A stretch of 57,929 nucleotides of DNA from Actinomycetota bacterium (GTDB lineage Bacteria > Actinomycetota > Geothermincolia > Geothermincolales > RBG-13-55-18): the NCBI GenBank assembly GCA_016931915.1, contig JAFGDU010000057.1, forward strand, positions 1 to 57,929. The letters run 5' to 3'. Of this stretch, positions 35,174 to 43,155 are shown piece after piece. Position 1 is the first letter of the stretch. Each line of letters begins with the position of its first letter. The notes beneath the pieces were generated by a model. It searched no databases. It was not told the DNA's origin and saw only the letters and a program-made list of their open reading frames with translations. A program made the translations under genes and the position numbers.

Positions 35174-36724
35174 ATGATAGCGGAAGAAGTATACCAGGAA
35201 CTGGAAGAGGCTGTAGGGCCGGAGAATGTCTCTCGGGAACCGGCGGTCCTGGACGGGTATGCATATTACACCTTGGGAAATTTCGATCCCCCATGGATGG
35301 ACAGGCCGGAGGCAGTGGTTATGCCCGGCTCCACCACGGAGGTCCAGGCGGTTGTCAAAGCATGCAACAGACACAAGGTGAGGTTCAAGCCCCTGGCAAC
35401 GGGATGGGAGGCCATAGCCGCGGTCGGCAGCGAAGGCGTGGTCCAGATCGACCTCAGACGCCTGAACCGCATCCTGGAGATAGACGAAAAAAACATGTAC
35501 GCGGTGGTGGAGCCCTGTGTCATATACGCCCAACTCCAGGCGGAGGCGATGAAAAGGGGTTTGAACTGCCACATAATAGGAGCCGGGTCGGGCACCTCCG
35601 CCATGGCCAGCTCCACGTCCCATATGGGTGTGGGGTGGGACAGCCTCTACCTGGGCAGCGGGTCGAATAACATCCTGGGCCTGGAATGGGTCCTGCCCTC
35701 AGGGGAGCTGCTCGAACTGGGCTCCCTGGGCTCGGGCTGCGGGTGGTTTTCGGGGGACGGCCCCGGGCCCTCCCTGCGGGGCATAATGAGGGGCTGGATG
35801 GGGGCGCATGGGGGAATGGGCGTGTTCACGAAATGCGCTCTCAAACTCTACAACTGGCCGGGAAAATCAGCACCTGACATCGAAGGGATGCTGTTAGACT
35901 CGTGGGCCAAGACCCCGGAAAACATAAGATTTTATATGTGCCTCCTGCCGGACTGGGACGGCTACGCTGATTTTCTATACAGATTTGCCGATGCCGGAAT
36001 AGGCTACATGGAGTGCAAGAACGCGCTCGGGTTGTTCATGTACACTTTCGTGCCCCATCTGATGAGAAAGATAACCAGGACCTCGGTATTGAGGGAGATG
36101 TTGGCTGGCACGTTCCAGCACATGATACAGGTCGTCATCGCCGCGAACTCCAGGCAGGAGATGGAATACGAGGACATGGTGCTGAGGAAGATCGTGTCCG
36201 AGACGGAAGGGATATTGATGGATGCCAGCCTTAACCCCGCGCTGCATGAGACCGTATGGTTCTCGTTCGTCAGGGCAAGTCTCCCTCCCCTTATCTTCAG
36301 GGCGGGGGGAGATTTCATGATCGGCTTCCCGCAGGAAGACGCCTTTGACGCCGGGGTGCAGCAGGCAAAACTGGGGGCCGAGGTAAAGAAGGAGTTCATC
36401 GCCAAGGGCGATATAATGGACGACTTCGGCGACAGCGCATGGGGCGGGATATTCATGCAGGATGCTATCCTTCACCAGGAGGAGCTGGCTTTATACGATC
36501 ATCGCACCCAGGACATAAGCGGCTTTTTCAACAAGCTCAACGAAGGATATATAGAGAAGGCGATAGGCCTCTCGTTTATCGTTAATTTCGGAGGCAGGCA
36601 CGACAAGTATGGACCTCTGTGCAGCGATTATCACATCTGGCAGAGGGGGGTTAAGCGGGCGTTCGACAAATACGACATCTCCGACCCGGCTTTCTACATC
36701 TCAGCGCAGGAACCGCAGGAGTGA
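35174..36724 (+). CDS. FAD-linked oxidase/dehydrogenase, paralogue of the gene at 7963
   Basis: FAD_binding_4-type flavoenzyme of 516 residues. Its first 25 residues (QELEEAVGPENVSREPAV) almost match the paralogue at 7963-9606, and further blocks are shared (RLNRILEIDEKNMYAVVEP, GLNCHIIGAGSGTSAMA, SGDGPGPSLRGI). It also has VMPGSTTEVQAVVKACNRH and FKPLATGWEA. ATG 35174 follows AGGGG. Unlike the paralogue it is not followed by FixC/FixX genes; the convergent multi-cluster ferredoxin at 36835 ends about 110 bp away and could be an electron acceptor. The two paralogues probably act on related substrates. Confidence 0.88.
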   Translation: MIAEEVYQELEEAVGPENVSREPAVLDGYAYYTLGNFDPPWMDRPEAVVMPGSTTEVQAVVKACNRHKVRFKPLATGWEAIAAVGSEGVVQIDLRRLNRILEIDEKNMYAVVEPCVIYAQLQAEAMKRGLNCHIIGAGSGTSAMASSTSHMGVGWDSLYLGSGSNNILGLEWVLPSGELLELGSLGSGCGWFSGDGPGPSLRGIMRGWMGAHGGMGVFTKCALKLYNWPGKSAPDIEGMLLDSWAKTPENIRFYMCLLPDWDGYADFLYRFADAGIGYMECKNALGLFMYTFVPHLMRKITRTSVLREMLAGTFQHMIQVVIAANSRQEMEYEDMVLRKIVSETEGILMDASLNPALHETVWFSFVRASLPPLIFRAGGDFMIGFPQEDAFDAGVQQAKLGAEVKKEFIAKGDIMDDFGDSAWGGIFMQDAILHQEELALYDHRTQDISGFFNKLNEGYIEKAIGLSFIVNFGGRHDKYGPLCSDYHIWQRGVKRAFDKYDISDPAFYISAQEPQE

Positions 36725-36834
36725 AAGAACGGGCATATCGAAGCATCGGAGGCTTTTGATCGACCGCGGCAAAAGCCGGCATCATCATGCTCGCATCGCT
36801 GGCATGATCTTGTGATCACACGAGGGATTCAAGA

Positions 36835-37905
36835 CTACGCCAGGCCTCTCTCCGCCTCTATGCGCTCCATGGTCTCATCCCAGTCTTTGGGCGGGATAAC
36901 GGCATCCTCTCTCTGCTCGAACAATATAGCCTCTCGCGGGCAGGCCGAGACGCAGACCCCGCAGCCTATGCACCTGTCCGGGTTGATCTCCATGAACTCC
37001 TCGCCCTCGGTGACCGCGTCCATGGGACAGCGGTCGGCGCATTCCCCACACGCGTCGCATTTCTCGGCATCTATGCGCGCCCTGTAATTGGAATGCATGT
37101 ACTTACCCGGCTTGGGCAGCACCTTTATCAGCCTCAGCTGTGGGCAGCAGCAACTGCAGCACGAGCATACTACCCTGATGTCCTGGACGTTGTCGGTCGT
37201 GAGCACCAGTCCCAATTCCTCCGACTTATCCAGGAATTCCAGCGCCTCTTCCACGTCGATCTTTCTGCCCGGGAAACCGTTCTCCAGGTAGAAATCCATC
37301 TCCATGAGGACGAGGCATTTCTCCAGCGGATAGCGGCATTCGTTACCGAGTATTCTCTGCTGCTTGCTGCAGATGCATTCGAAAAGCCCCAGGTTCTCCT
37401 TGGTCTTCACGAGGTCCCTTACGCGGTCGTAGGTGGCGACATCATGCGACACATCCACCATCGAGGCCACCGGCACGATGCGCAATTGGCCGGTCTTGTT
37501 CCTGGCCCAGGAGAGGCCGAGGTGGGGGAAATACTCCTCCGCCAGCTCCGCGAATTCCCGGTCCATGGTCTTCATCTGCAGCTCGTAGAAGCCCACGGCG
37601 AACTGCTCCGCCTGATAGCGCGGCTGGCCCTCTTCCGTCGACCGGCCGATCAACCCCCGTGCGGCCATGGAGTCGAGCAATTCCACCGCTTCCGCTTCCG
37701 GCATTCCGCGGCGCTCCGCTATCGCCGCCGCGGGTTCCGGGTGCCTGGTCATGCACAGGACCATCTCCGCATCCTCGGGAGAGAACAGCTTGTGCAGGAT
37801 CTTCATCTCCACGCCGCTGTCCGTGGACGGGAACCCACCCGGCAACGCATCCATGAACTCGCGCAGCCTTATGTACAGCTCATCCTCGGCCTTTGTTGCA
37901 GCCAT
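36835..37905 (-). CDS. Multi-cluster 4Fe-4S protein with Cys-rich middle segment
   Basis: Iron-sulfur protein of 356 residues. The N-terminal half is helical with a winged-helix-like block (EAAIAERRG-type, MAARGLIGRSTEEG). A middle region has scattered cysteines (LFECICSKQQRILGNECRYP and LEKCLVL) followed by CSCCSCCC at residues 247-254. The C-terminus carries two classic ferredoxin clusters, CDACGECADRCPMDA and CIGCGVCVSACPREAI. Domain families of this sort occur in anaerobes as electron carriers near flavoproteins. ATG 37905 has GAGAAAGG upstream. Convergent with the FAD-linked oxidase at 35174; a shared electron path is inferred only. Confidence 0.87.
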   Translation of the reverse strand: MAATKAEDELYIRLREFMDALPGGFPSTDSGVEMKILHKLFSPEDAEMVLCMTRHPEPAAAIAERRGMPEAEAVELLDSMAARGLIGRSTEEGQPRYQAEQFAVGFYELQMKTMDREFAELAEEYFPHLGLSWARNKTGQLRIVPVASMVDVSHDVATYDRVRDLVKTKENLGLFECICSKQQRILGNECRYPLEKCLVLMEMDFYLENGFPGRKIDVEEALEFLDKSEELGLVLTTDNVQDIRVVCSCCSCCCPQLRLIKVLPKPGKYMHSNYRARIDAEKCDACGECADRCPMDAVTEGEEFMEINPDRCIGCGVCVSACPREAILFEQREDAVIPPKDWDETMERIEAERGLA

Positions 37906-38112
37906 GACCATCCTTTCTCTTGCATCATCCTTTCGACGCAGCCGTCGAACATCCCCCTCAGCAAAAAACAGCTACGGTATATATGATCCCTCCATCGCAT
38001 AGCTTACCATTTACCACCCAGTAAGTTGCGCCGCGTTCTGGATCGGCATGCCATTCATCATTTCTTGTGGGGGGAGGTGTGCCCGGGCGCATGGCGGGTC
38101 CTGACCCTATGA

Positions 38113-38161
38113 ATGGCATATATAATTGACATATGGCAATAATATATGCCAATATGATAAT
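38113..38161 (+). promoter_or_regulatory. Promoter and operator of the HTH-MNT/HEPN operon
   Basis: A perfect TATAAT lies at 38121-38126, with no strong -35. Just downstream an imperfect palindrome has CATATGGCA facing TGCCAATATG (38130-38156), and further TGGCA half-sites occur on either side. Its position over the expected transcript start suits autoregulation by the HTH domain of the first gene. Confidence 0.5.
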
Positions 38162-38779
38162 ATGAGATGGCATAATGCTCTGGACGATACACTGGGAAGC
38201 ACGCTAAAGATCCGCATCCTGCGAGCACTGAGCATGAACGCGCCCGTTTACACGGGGCGGGAACTAGCGCGGCTTGTCGGCTACTCCCACACCCAGACCA
38301 ACACAGCCCTGGGAGAGCTGGAGCTGAACGGGCTGGTGATAAAGCGCCACCTTGGCAATGCGAACGCCTATTCCTTAAACGAAAATAGCCTGGTGGTCTC
38401 GCGCATCCTTATCCCGGCATTCAAGCTGGAGGAACGGCTTGTTCAGGAGCTGGCCAACCGTTTCTTCGCAGCGATGGGCGAAGACCTGGTCTCCATCATC
38501 CTTTTCGGCAGCGTGGCAAAGGGAGAGGACAGCGTGGGCAGCGACATCGATCTCATCCTGGTGGTAAGGGATGAGACAGACCTTGAGGCGCTTGACGAAA
38601 AAGTATCCGAGACATCCCTGGAGGCGGCGGCAGCGTTCGGCGGCCCCGTCTCTCCCATTCTGTTGACCGAGACACAATATGGCAGGAAGAAAAGTAGCAA
38701 CAACCCTTTCTGGAAGACCGTGCTGGAGGAGGGGAAAGAGATAACCCCAAAGGAACTGGAGGAGATCGAGATTGGCTAA
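38162..38779 (+). CDS. HTH-fused minimal nucleotidyltransferase (MntA-like antitoxin)
   Basis: Protein of 205 residues from ATG 38162. An N-terminal winged helix (about residues 10-80, YTGRELARLVGYSHTQTNTAL) is fused to a minimal nucleotidyltransferase with the exact GSX10DXD motif (G116 S117 to D128, D130; ILFGSVAKGEDSVGSDIDLI). In HEPN/MNT modules the nucleotidyltransferase neutralises the HEPN toxin by AMPylation or binding; the fused HTH would make it its own repressor. Its stop overlaps the HEPN start by 8 bases. Ribosome site is absent, so the mRNA may have a very short leader. AT-rich promoter DNA lies directly upstream. Confidence 0.85.
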   Translation: MRWHNALDDTLGSTLKIRILRALSMNAPVYTGRELARLVGYSHTQTNTALGELELNGLVIKRHLGNANAYSLNENSLVVSRILIPAFKLEERLVQELANRFFAAMGEDLVSIILFGSVAKGEDSVGSDIDLILVVRDETDLEALDEKVSETSLEAAAAFGGPVSPILLTETQYGRKKSSNNPFWKTVLEEGKEITPKELEEIEIG

Positions 38780-39176
38780 AAAGGCCAGGACTCGCAATGT
38801 CAATAAAGCCGAGGCCAGAGCCTATATGGATAAGGGGGAGCAATTTCTCATGACCATGAAGGCTGCTGTCAAGAATGAAGACTGGGATGCCGCGGGACTC
38901 AACGCCATACATGCTGTCATATCCGCAAACGATGCTCTGCTTGGCACGCGTCATGGGATCAGGCCGTCGAGTCCGTATCATGGCGATGCGGCGGTTTTGC
39001 TCAGTCAATATGAGCAAGGTGAGGGCGCGAGGAAGAACGCAAACAGGTTAGACAGGATGATGAGGAAGAAAAACCTGGTCGAATACGAGGGGCGGAAACT
39101 GAAAAAGTCGGAAGCCGCGGCATTGGCAACCGAAGCAGAGAGGTTTTTCTCGTGGGTCAAGAGCATGTTGTCTTGA
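38772..39176 (+). CDS. HEPN-domain protein (putative RNase toxin)
   Basis: Small helical protein of 134 residues with the HEPN pattern: an N-terminal helix pair (AEARAYMDKGEQFLMTMKAAV), AIHAVISANDALLG, and an RX4-6H motif, R64-PSSPY-H70 (RPSSPYHGD). HEPN toxins of such operons cleave RNA through this Arg/His pair. TTG 38772 overlaps the stop of the antitoxin by 8 bases, so the toxin is translated only when the antitoxin is. A weak hairpin terminator follows at 39202. Confidence 0.83.
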   Translation: MAKKARTRNVNKAEARAYMDKGEQFLMTMKAAVKNEDWDAAGLNAIHAVISANDALLGTRHGIRPSSPYHGDAAVLLSQYEQGEGARKNANRLDRMMRKKNLVEYEGRKLKKSEAAALATEAERFFSWVKSMLS

Positions 39177-39201
39177 GGTTTGAAGCTTGCAGATAGGATA
39201 C

Positions 39202-39215
39202 AAACGGGGGCGTTT
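39202..39215 (+). terminator. Short hairpin terminator
   Basis: AAACG (39202-39206), GGGG loop, CGTTT (39211-39215), followed by CTTTTC, 25 bp after the HEPN stop. A weak but plausible Rho-independent terminator. Confidence 0.4.
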
Positions 39216-39571
39216 CTTTTCGGTGCCGGCACACGTCGTATAGGGATTTCAGGAGGGGTGCCTGTCCCTTCATGTCAAAGGACGGATAACCGAAATTCCT
39301 CGTTGGTGTAATCCATCTCACCTGGGTATGATGCAATTGGTTGGACTACTTTACATATTGTTCGAATTCAATAGAATGATTCTGGGCTAGGATTAGGGCG
39401 CAAATCAGTCAGCGGAACTCTCTCAATGCTGCTTGCATGCCAGTAGCAGCAATCGAGCCTCGCAAGCTGTGGTGTATTGACAGGAGTATCGCCGCACAGT
39501 CATGTGCAAACAACGCTGCATAATAGGAGGCGGTAAGGTAGGGGAGGGCTTTAACCGCATCAAGATCGGGG
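39216..39571. other. Intergenic region between HEPN operon and repeat-bearing membrane protein
   Basis: About 355 bp with no supported gene on either strand. It includes a self-complementary TATTG/CAATA element around a TTCGAA-like core near 39355-39375. Nothing else of note was identified; the promoter of the next gene is probably here. Confidence 0.4.
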
Positions 39572-40639
39572 GTGAATACCTTGGAAGTAGAAACCGTAGA
39601 TGTAACTGCAATAGCTGTGGCCATCATCAGTGCCGGAAGCTCTATTGCATCAGCGATAATAGTCACGCGGGGCCAGCGCGATAAGAAAGAAAAAGCCAAA
39701 GCCATAAACAACGCCAGCAAGATACTGCTCATCACATGCGTGGGATTTATGGCTTGGCAATATATGAGAATAAGTGCAAGCGGTGCCACAGCTGCCATGG
39801 CAGCTCTTGCCTGCATGGGCGCTTTCGCACTTCAGGGGGGACAGCTCAGCAACCAGCGTGGCGTTGAGCAAAGAAACAGGTGGTTTAAAGGCATATATTA
39901 TGTGAGCGTCGTTCTACTCGTAGCAAGCTTTGCGGTTATTACATGGCGGAATCCAGAACCTGCTGCCATAGCTTCAATGTGTTGCGTGGTTGTCGGCGTC
40001 TCTGCATCCACATACGCAATATACCAGGGCTCTGTAAACATGGCGTTCAAGGCCTTGTTATCCTTGAGCACAATCCTCTTCGTCGGCAGCATTGTCGCCG
40101 TTATGGCGCTGGTGATAATTCCTGGAGTTGAGGCAGAAGTAGCACCTCCTGGTGTCAAAGATGTTCCTCAGCCGGGTGGTAAGATACCCTATACAATCAC
40201 TGCCACTGCGGGGAGTGGAGGGAGCATAGATCCCACAGGCGAGGTCACCGTGTACCATGGCGACAACCAGACCTTCACCATAACGCCCGACGCTAACTGT
40301 AAAGTTGACTCTGTAATGGTGGACGGCAGTCCGGTACGCCAGCATGATTCCTACACCTTCACGAATGTCACAGACAACCACACCATAGAGGCCTCCTTCG
40401 CTATCCACAAATACATGATCACAGTTACGGCTGGAGCTAATGGAAGCATCACTCCCTCCGGAAACGTCTACGTGAACGACGGCGACAGCCAGACCTTCAC
40501 CATCACTCCGGATGAATACTACGAAGTGGAAGACGTGCTTGTAGACGGGGGCTCTGTTGGTGCCGTCACCTCCTACACCTTCACGAATGTCACAGACAAC
40601 CACACCATAGAGGCCTCCTTCGCCCCTGTACTCAAATAA
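39572..40639 (+). CDS. Membrane protein with two near-identical extracellular beta repeats
   Basis: Protein of 355 residues. The N-terminal 200 residues contain about five hydrophobic helices (ITAIAVAIISAGSSI-type, KILLITCVGFMAWQY, GIYYVSVVLLVASFAV, ILFVGSIVAVMALVI). Two tandem beta repeats of about 74 residues (about 207-353) follow. They start YTITATAGSGGSI and YMITVTAGANGSI and end YTFTNVTDNHTIEASFA, as in InlB-B-like or bacterial surface repeats. The last 53 bp of each repeat are identical in DNA (40349-40401 and 40571-40623). GTG 39572 is used (GATCGGGG upstream). Function unknown; a surface display or binding role is inferred. Confidence 0.75.
   Translation: MNTLEVETVDVTAIAVAIISAGSSIASAIIVTRGQRDKKEKAKAINNASKILLITCVGFMAWQYMRISASGATAAMAALACMGAFALQGGQLSNQRGVEQRNRWFKGIYYVSVVLLVASFAVITWRNPEPAAIASMCCVVVGVSASTYAIYQGSVNMAFKALLSLSTILFVGSIVAVMALVIIPGVEAEVAPPGVKDVPQPGGKIPYTITATAGSGGSIDPTGEVTVYHGDNQTFTITPDANCKVDSVMVDGSPVRQHDSYTFTNVTDNHTIEASFAIHKYMITVTAGANGSITPSGNVYVNDGDSQTFTITPDEYYEVEDVLVDGGSVGAVTSYTFTNVTDNHTIEASFAPVLK
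40349..40623 (+). repeat. 53-bp perfect direct repeat inside the membrane-protein gene
   Basis: Identical 53-bp units at 40349-40401 and 40571-40623, 222 bp (74 codons) apart, coding the ends of two protein repeats while the rest of the repeats has diverged. This points to recent duplication or gene conversion. Confidence 0.9.
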
Positions 40640-40791
40640 ATGGCTCTGATGAATACAATGCGATGAGGCCTAGATGGAGGACGTATACACGCTATAGTCA
40701 AGGCCACACTTCAAAATCCTGTCGGCATCGAAAAGATATGCAGATAATTCGCGCCAGCTATATCGACTGGTTGAAAGAGGGAGGTATGGAT

Positions 40792-41796
40792 ATGTCTACC
40801 AGCAGCCGTTTGACGAAAGTCTACCGACTAGCAAAGGATATGGAGGGCGATTACAAGACCGGTAAATTCATTTTCTTCAGCGATTGCCATAGAGGTGATA
40901 ACAGTTGGGGTGATGAATTTGCCGACAATCAGAATGTCTATTTCCACGCACTGGAGTATTACTACAACAAGGGATTCACCTACGTTGAAGTCGGAGATGG
41001 GAATGAACTCTGGGAGAACGAGAAATTCGAGACAATCAGCAAAGCGCATGGAGATGTCTTCTGGGCATTCGGCAAGTTCAAGGAGGAGAAGAGGCTATAC
41101 CTTATTTGGGGAAACCACGACATGATGTTTAAAGACCCAGAGAGAGTAAGGAATAAACACAAATACTTCGATTTGCACGACGATCCTGGCAAAAAGAGGA
41201 ATCTGCTGGCAGGGATCGAATTCCACGAAGGATTGAAGCTGAAGAGCGAGGGATCGGATAAGGTGATCTTTATAACCCATGGCCATCAGGGGACTCTTCT
41301 CAGCGATCGATTATGGAAAGTGGGCAAGTGGTTTGTCAGGCATGGTTGGAAATGGCTCCAGTGTATTGGAGTAAAGGATCCGACCAGCCCGGCGAAGAAC
41401 AACAAGAAGCTGAAAAAAGACGAGACAAGGTATAAGCAGTGGATAAGGGATAATAAGAACCAAATGGTGATCATGGGTCATACTCACCGGCCTGCATTCC
41501 CTTCCGAGGAAGGAGATAAGCCCTATTTCAATTGCGGCAGTTGCGTGCACCCACGCTGTATTACGGGTATCGAGATAGAGGATGGGAGGATATCGCTGGT
41601 CAAATGGTACATAGGGATAGGAGATAAGGATCTCAACTGGGATACACCACCGGGCAACGTTGGAGCTTATAAGGTTTTGTCGGGGAAAGCGGGTGCGGCC
41701 GGCGGCGAACCTCTTGCTAGAGAGGGCGCGGTGCTTCACGTTATCAGGGAAGTATTACCCTGCTGCTCACAGGATTTATCTTTCTTCGATTTATAA
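40792..41796 (+). CDS. Calcineurin-like metallophosphoesterase
   Basis: Metal-dependent phosphoesterase of about 334 residues. The motifs are all present: Asp-x-His in FFSDCHRGDNSWGDE, GD in YVEVGDGNELWE, GNHD in LIWGNHDMMF, GH in FITHGHQGTLL and GHTH in VIMGHTHRPAF. The enzyme would cleave phosphodiester or phosphomonoester bonds; relatives act on UDP-sugars, nucleotides or proteins, and the target cannot be told here. ATG 40792 is preferred (AGGGAGG 7 bases upstream); ATG 40786 is too close. The C-terminal tail (LAREGAVLHVIREVLPCC) is not part of the family core. Neighbours are a repeat-bearing membrane protein and two small proteins. Confidence 0.9.
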   Translation: MSTSSRLTKVYRLAKDMEGDYKTGKFIFFSDCHRGDNSWGDEFADNQNVYFHALEYYYNKGFTYVEVGDGNELWENEKFETISKAHGDVFWAFGKFKEEKRLYLIWGNHDMMFKDPERVRNKHKYFDLHDDPGKKRNLLAGIEFHEGLKLKSEGSDKVIFITHGHQGTLLSDRLWKVGKWFVRHGWKWLQCIGVKDPTSPAKNNKKLKKDETRYKQWIRDNKNQMVIMGHTHRPAFPSEEGDKPYFNCGSCVHPRCITGIEIEDGRISLVKWYIGIGDKDLNWDTPPGNVGAYKVLSGKAGAAGGEPLAREGAVLHVIREVLPCCSQDLSFFDL

Positions 41797-41959
41797 AAGG
41801 ATAGGAAGTAATGAATCGTTGTCGGACGGACTAAACCGAGCAAGGCATTCGGAGGTCCCCGGATAAGGAATAGATGCCAAGAATGCGCTCTTCGAAAGAA
41901 GGGTCCAGGGTTCTCATATATATGGTGTAGTTCCTAGTGTTTGAAAGGAGGTTGTTTAG

Positions 41960-42277
41960 ATGGGAGACCAATCCCAGGCAAGGCTTACTTTCTGGACAGT
42001 GGTAATAGGGATCTCGTTTCTTTTGATCGTATTTATCGTTGCCGTGTTGGTTTTCAGAAACAGTACTAATCCTGCAGAGACAATCGTAGCGGTTCTGGGA
42101 GCTGTCACGGGGGTATTAGGAACGTTGATTGGTTACGTAGCAGGTCAATCAGGTAAGGAAAAGGCTGAAAAAAGTGCTTCTGACGCTCAGAAGCAGTTGG
42201 CTGCGGTGCTTGATAAAACCGGGGAAGGTGTATACAAGCAGGCAAAGGAGGCCTTCCCAGAGTTGTTTAAGGAATAG
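41960..42277 (+). CDS. Small two-helix membrane protein
   Basis: Protein of 105 residues with a transmembrane helix (about 11-33, FWTVVIGISFLLIVFIVAVL) and a second hydrophobic stretch (about 40-60, ETIVAVLGAVTGVLGTLIGY), then a charged coiled-coil tail (KEKAEKSASDAQKQLAAVLDK). The Gly-rich second helix recalls small holin-like or pore-associated proteins, but no family is recognised. It follows an AAAGGAGG site. Codes with the next small gene in one unit. Confidence 0.7.
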   Translation: MGDQSQARLTFWTVVIGISFLLIVFIVAVLVFRNSTNPAETIVAVLGAVTGVLGTLIGYVAGQSGKEKAEKSASDAQKQLAAVLDKTGEGVYKQAKEAFPELFKE

Positions 42278-42292
42278 CAGGAGGGGTGGAAA

Positions 42293-42514
42293 ATGATTAA
42301 GCATATAGAGGATTCAGGGAATGTCAACTTCCTTGTAAACGATGGTGGTAAGGCATTGCTCATGTGCTCTGTATGTAAACGGAAATGGTATGTAGAAATC
42401 GAGCCATTTGAAGAAGCTGAAGATAATAGGTTCCTGGAGTTGAAGGGGCAGATTAGCGAGAATGCAGATCTTCTAATGGGTTTGAGGATGAACGCAGAAG
42501 AACTCAACCTGTGA
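42293..42514 (+). CDS. Small CxxC protein
   Basis: Protein of 73 residues with a single CSVCKRKWYVEIEPFEE knuckle, acidic and soluble. AGGAGGGG lies just upstream and the gene follows the two-helix membrane protein by 15 bp, so co-expression is likely. No family or function could be assigned; a small metal-binding partner protein is possible. Confidence 0.6.
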   Translation: MIKHIEDSGNVNFLVNDGGKALLMCSVCKRKWYVEIEPFEEAEDNRFLELKGQISENADLLMGLRMNAEELNL

Positions 42515-42527
42515 AAGTCGTATATGC

Positions 42528-42626
42528 AGAGGGGCAAGACCTGGTAATCTGGATGTATAAACGGTGTCGCTGGCGATGCCGAGGACCAAACGGCAACCCC
42601 GGTTTTGGATTATTAATCGCCCCTCT
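42528..42626. repeat. Long-spaced inverted repeat in convergent intergenic DNA
   Basis: AGAGGGGC at 42528-42535 and GCCCCTCT at 42619-42626, with further partly complementary sequence between them. It lies between the small plus-strand gene and the minus-strand FHA gene, so it may act as a shared terminator or structured 3' end. Confidence 0.35.
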
Positions 42627-42660
42627 CTGAAATGCAGTCTGCTGACGGCGCTCGGGATTT

Positions 42661-43137
42661 TCAAACCCAGGCAAAGGACAGCTTGTATCTGCCCAGCTCT
42701 ACGGTGTCCCCGCTGCGCAGGCTGTAGGCCTGCTGGGGAGTAAGCTTCGCTCCGTTGAGATAGGTCGCGTTGGTGCTGCTTAAGTCCACGATATAGAAAT
42801 CGCCCGCCTGGTAGAGGATCTTGGCGTGCAGCCTGGAGGTCCCCTGCTGCAGGGCGGCGGGCTCGTCCAGGCAGATCTCCGGCCTCAGCCCCTTCGCGGG
42901 GTCGCCCCTGCCGATCATGTATTCCTTCCCCGGCTCAAGGCTGTACTCGATGCCCGTCACCAGGGAGCGGACAACGCCCCGCGTGGGACGCCTCTCCCGT
43001 GCCGACAGCGCGTCTCCCGCCGCGCCGGGCCGTTCCTGCCGGTGGGCCTCTGCCCGCGCAGGCAGTGCGGCGCCGCAGGCGTCGCAATAGTTCGCAACGT
43101 CCAGGTTCTCGTTGCCGCACTGCATGCACTTTATCAA
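42661..43137 (-). CDS. FHA-domain protein with N-terminal zinc ribbon
   Basis: Phosphothreonine-binding adaptor of 158 residues. The zinc ribbon is CMQCGNENLDVANYCDACG (residues 4-22), then a linker, then a forkhead-associated domain (about 65-158) with YMIGRGDP, SRLHAKILY and STNATYLNGAKL, the strands that bind pThr. It starts at TTG 43137. Last gene of an operon with a MacB-type ATPase (45508) and permease (44520); the permease ends 18 bp before it. A Ser/Thr kinase is divergent to that operon, so the FHA domain may read its phosphorylation; this link is inferred. Confidence 0.88.
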   Translation of the reverse strand: MIKCMQCGNENLDVANYCDACGAALPARAEAHRQERPGAAGDALSARERRPTRGVVRSLVTGIEYSLEPGKEYMIGRGDPAKGLRPEICLDEPAALQQGTSRLHAKILYQAGDFYIVDLSSTNATYLNGAKLTPQQAYSLRSGDTVELGRYKLSFAWV

Positions 43138-43155
43138 GGCCCCTGCCCTCCCGTA

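Noticed and set aside
39355..39375. TATTG..CAATA element as an attachment or tRNA-like site
   Set aside because: Too short, with no second copy nearby, no integrase and no tRNA cloverleaf.
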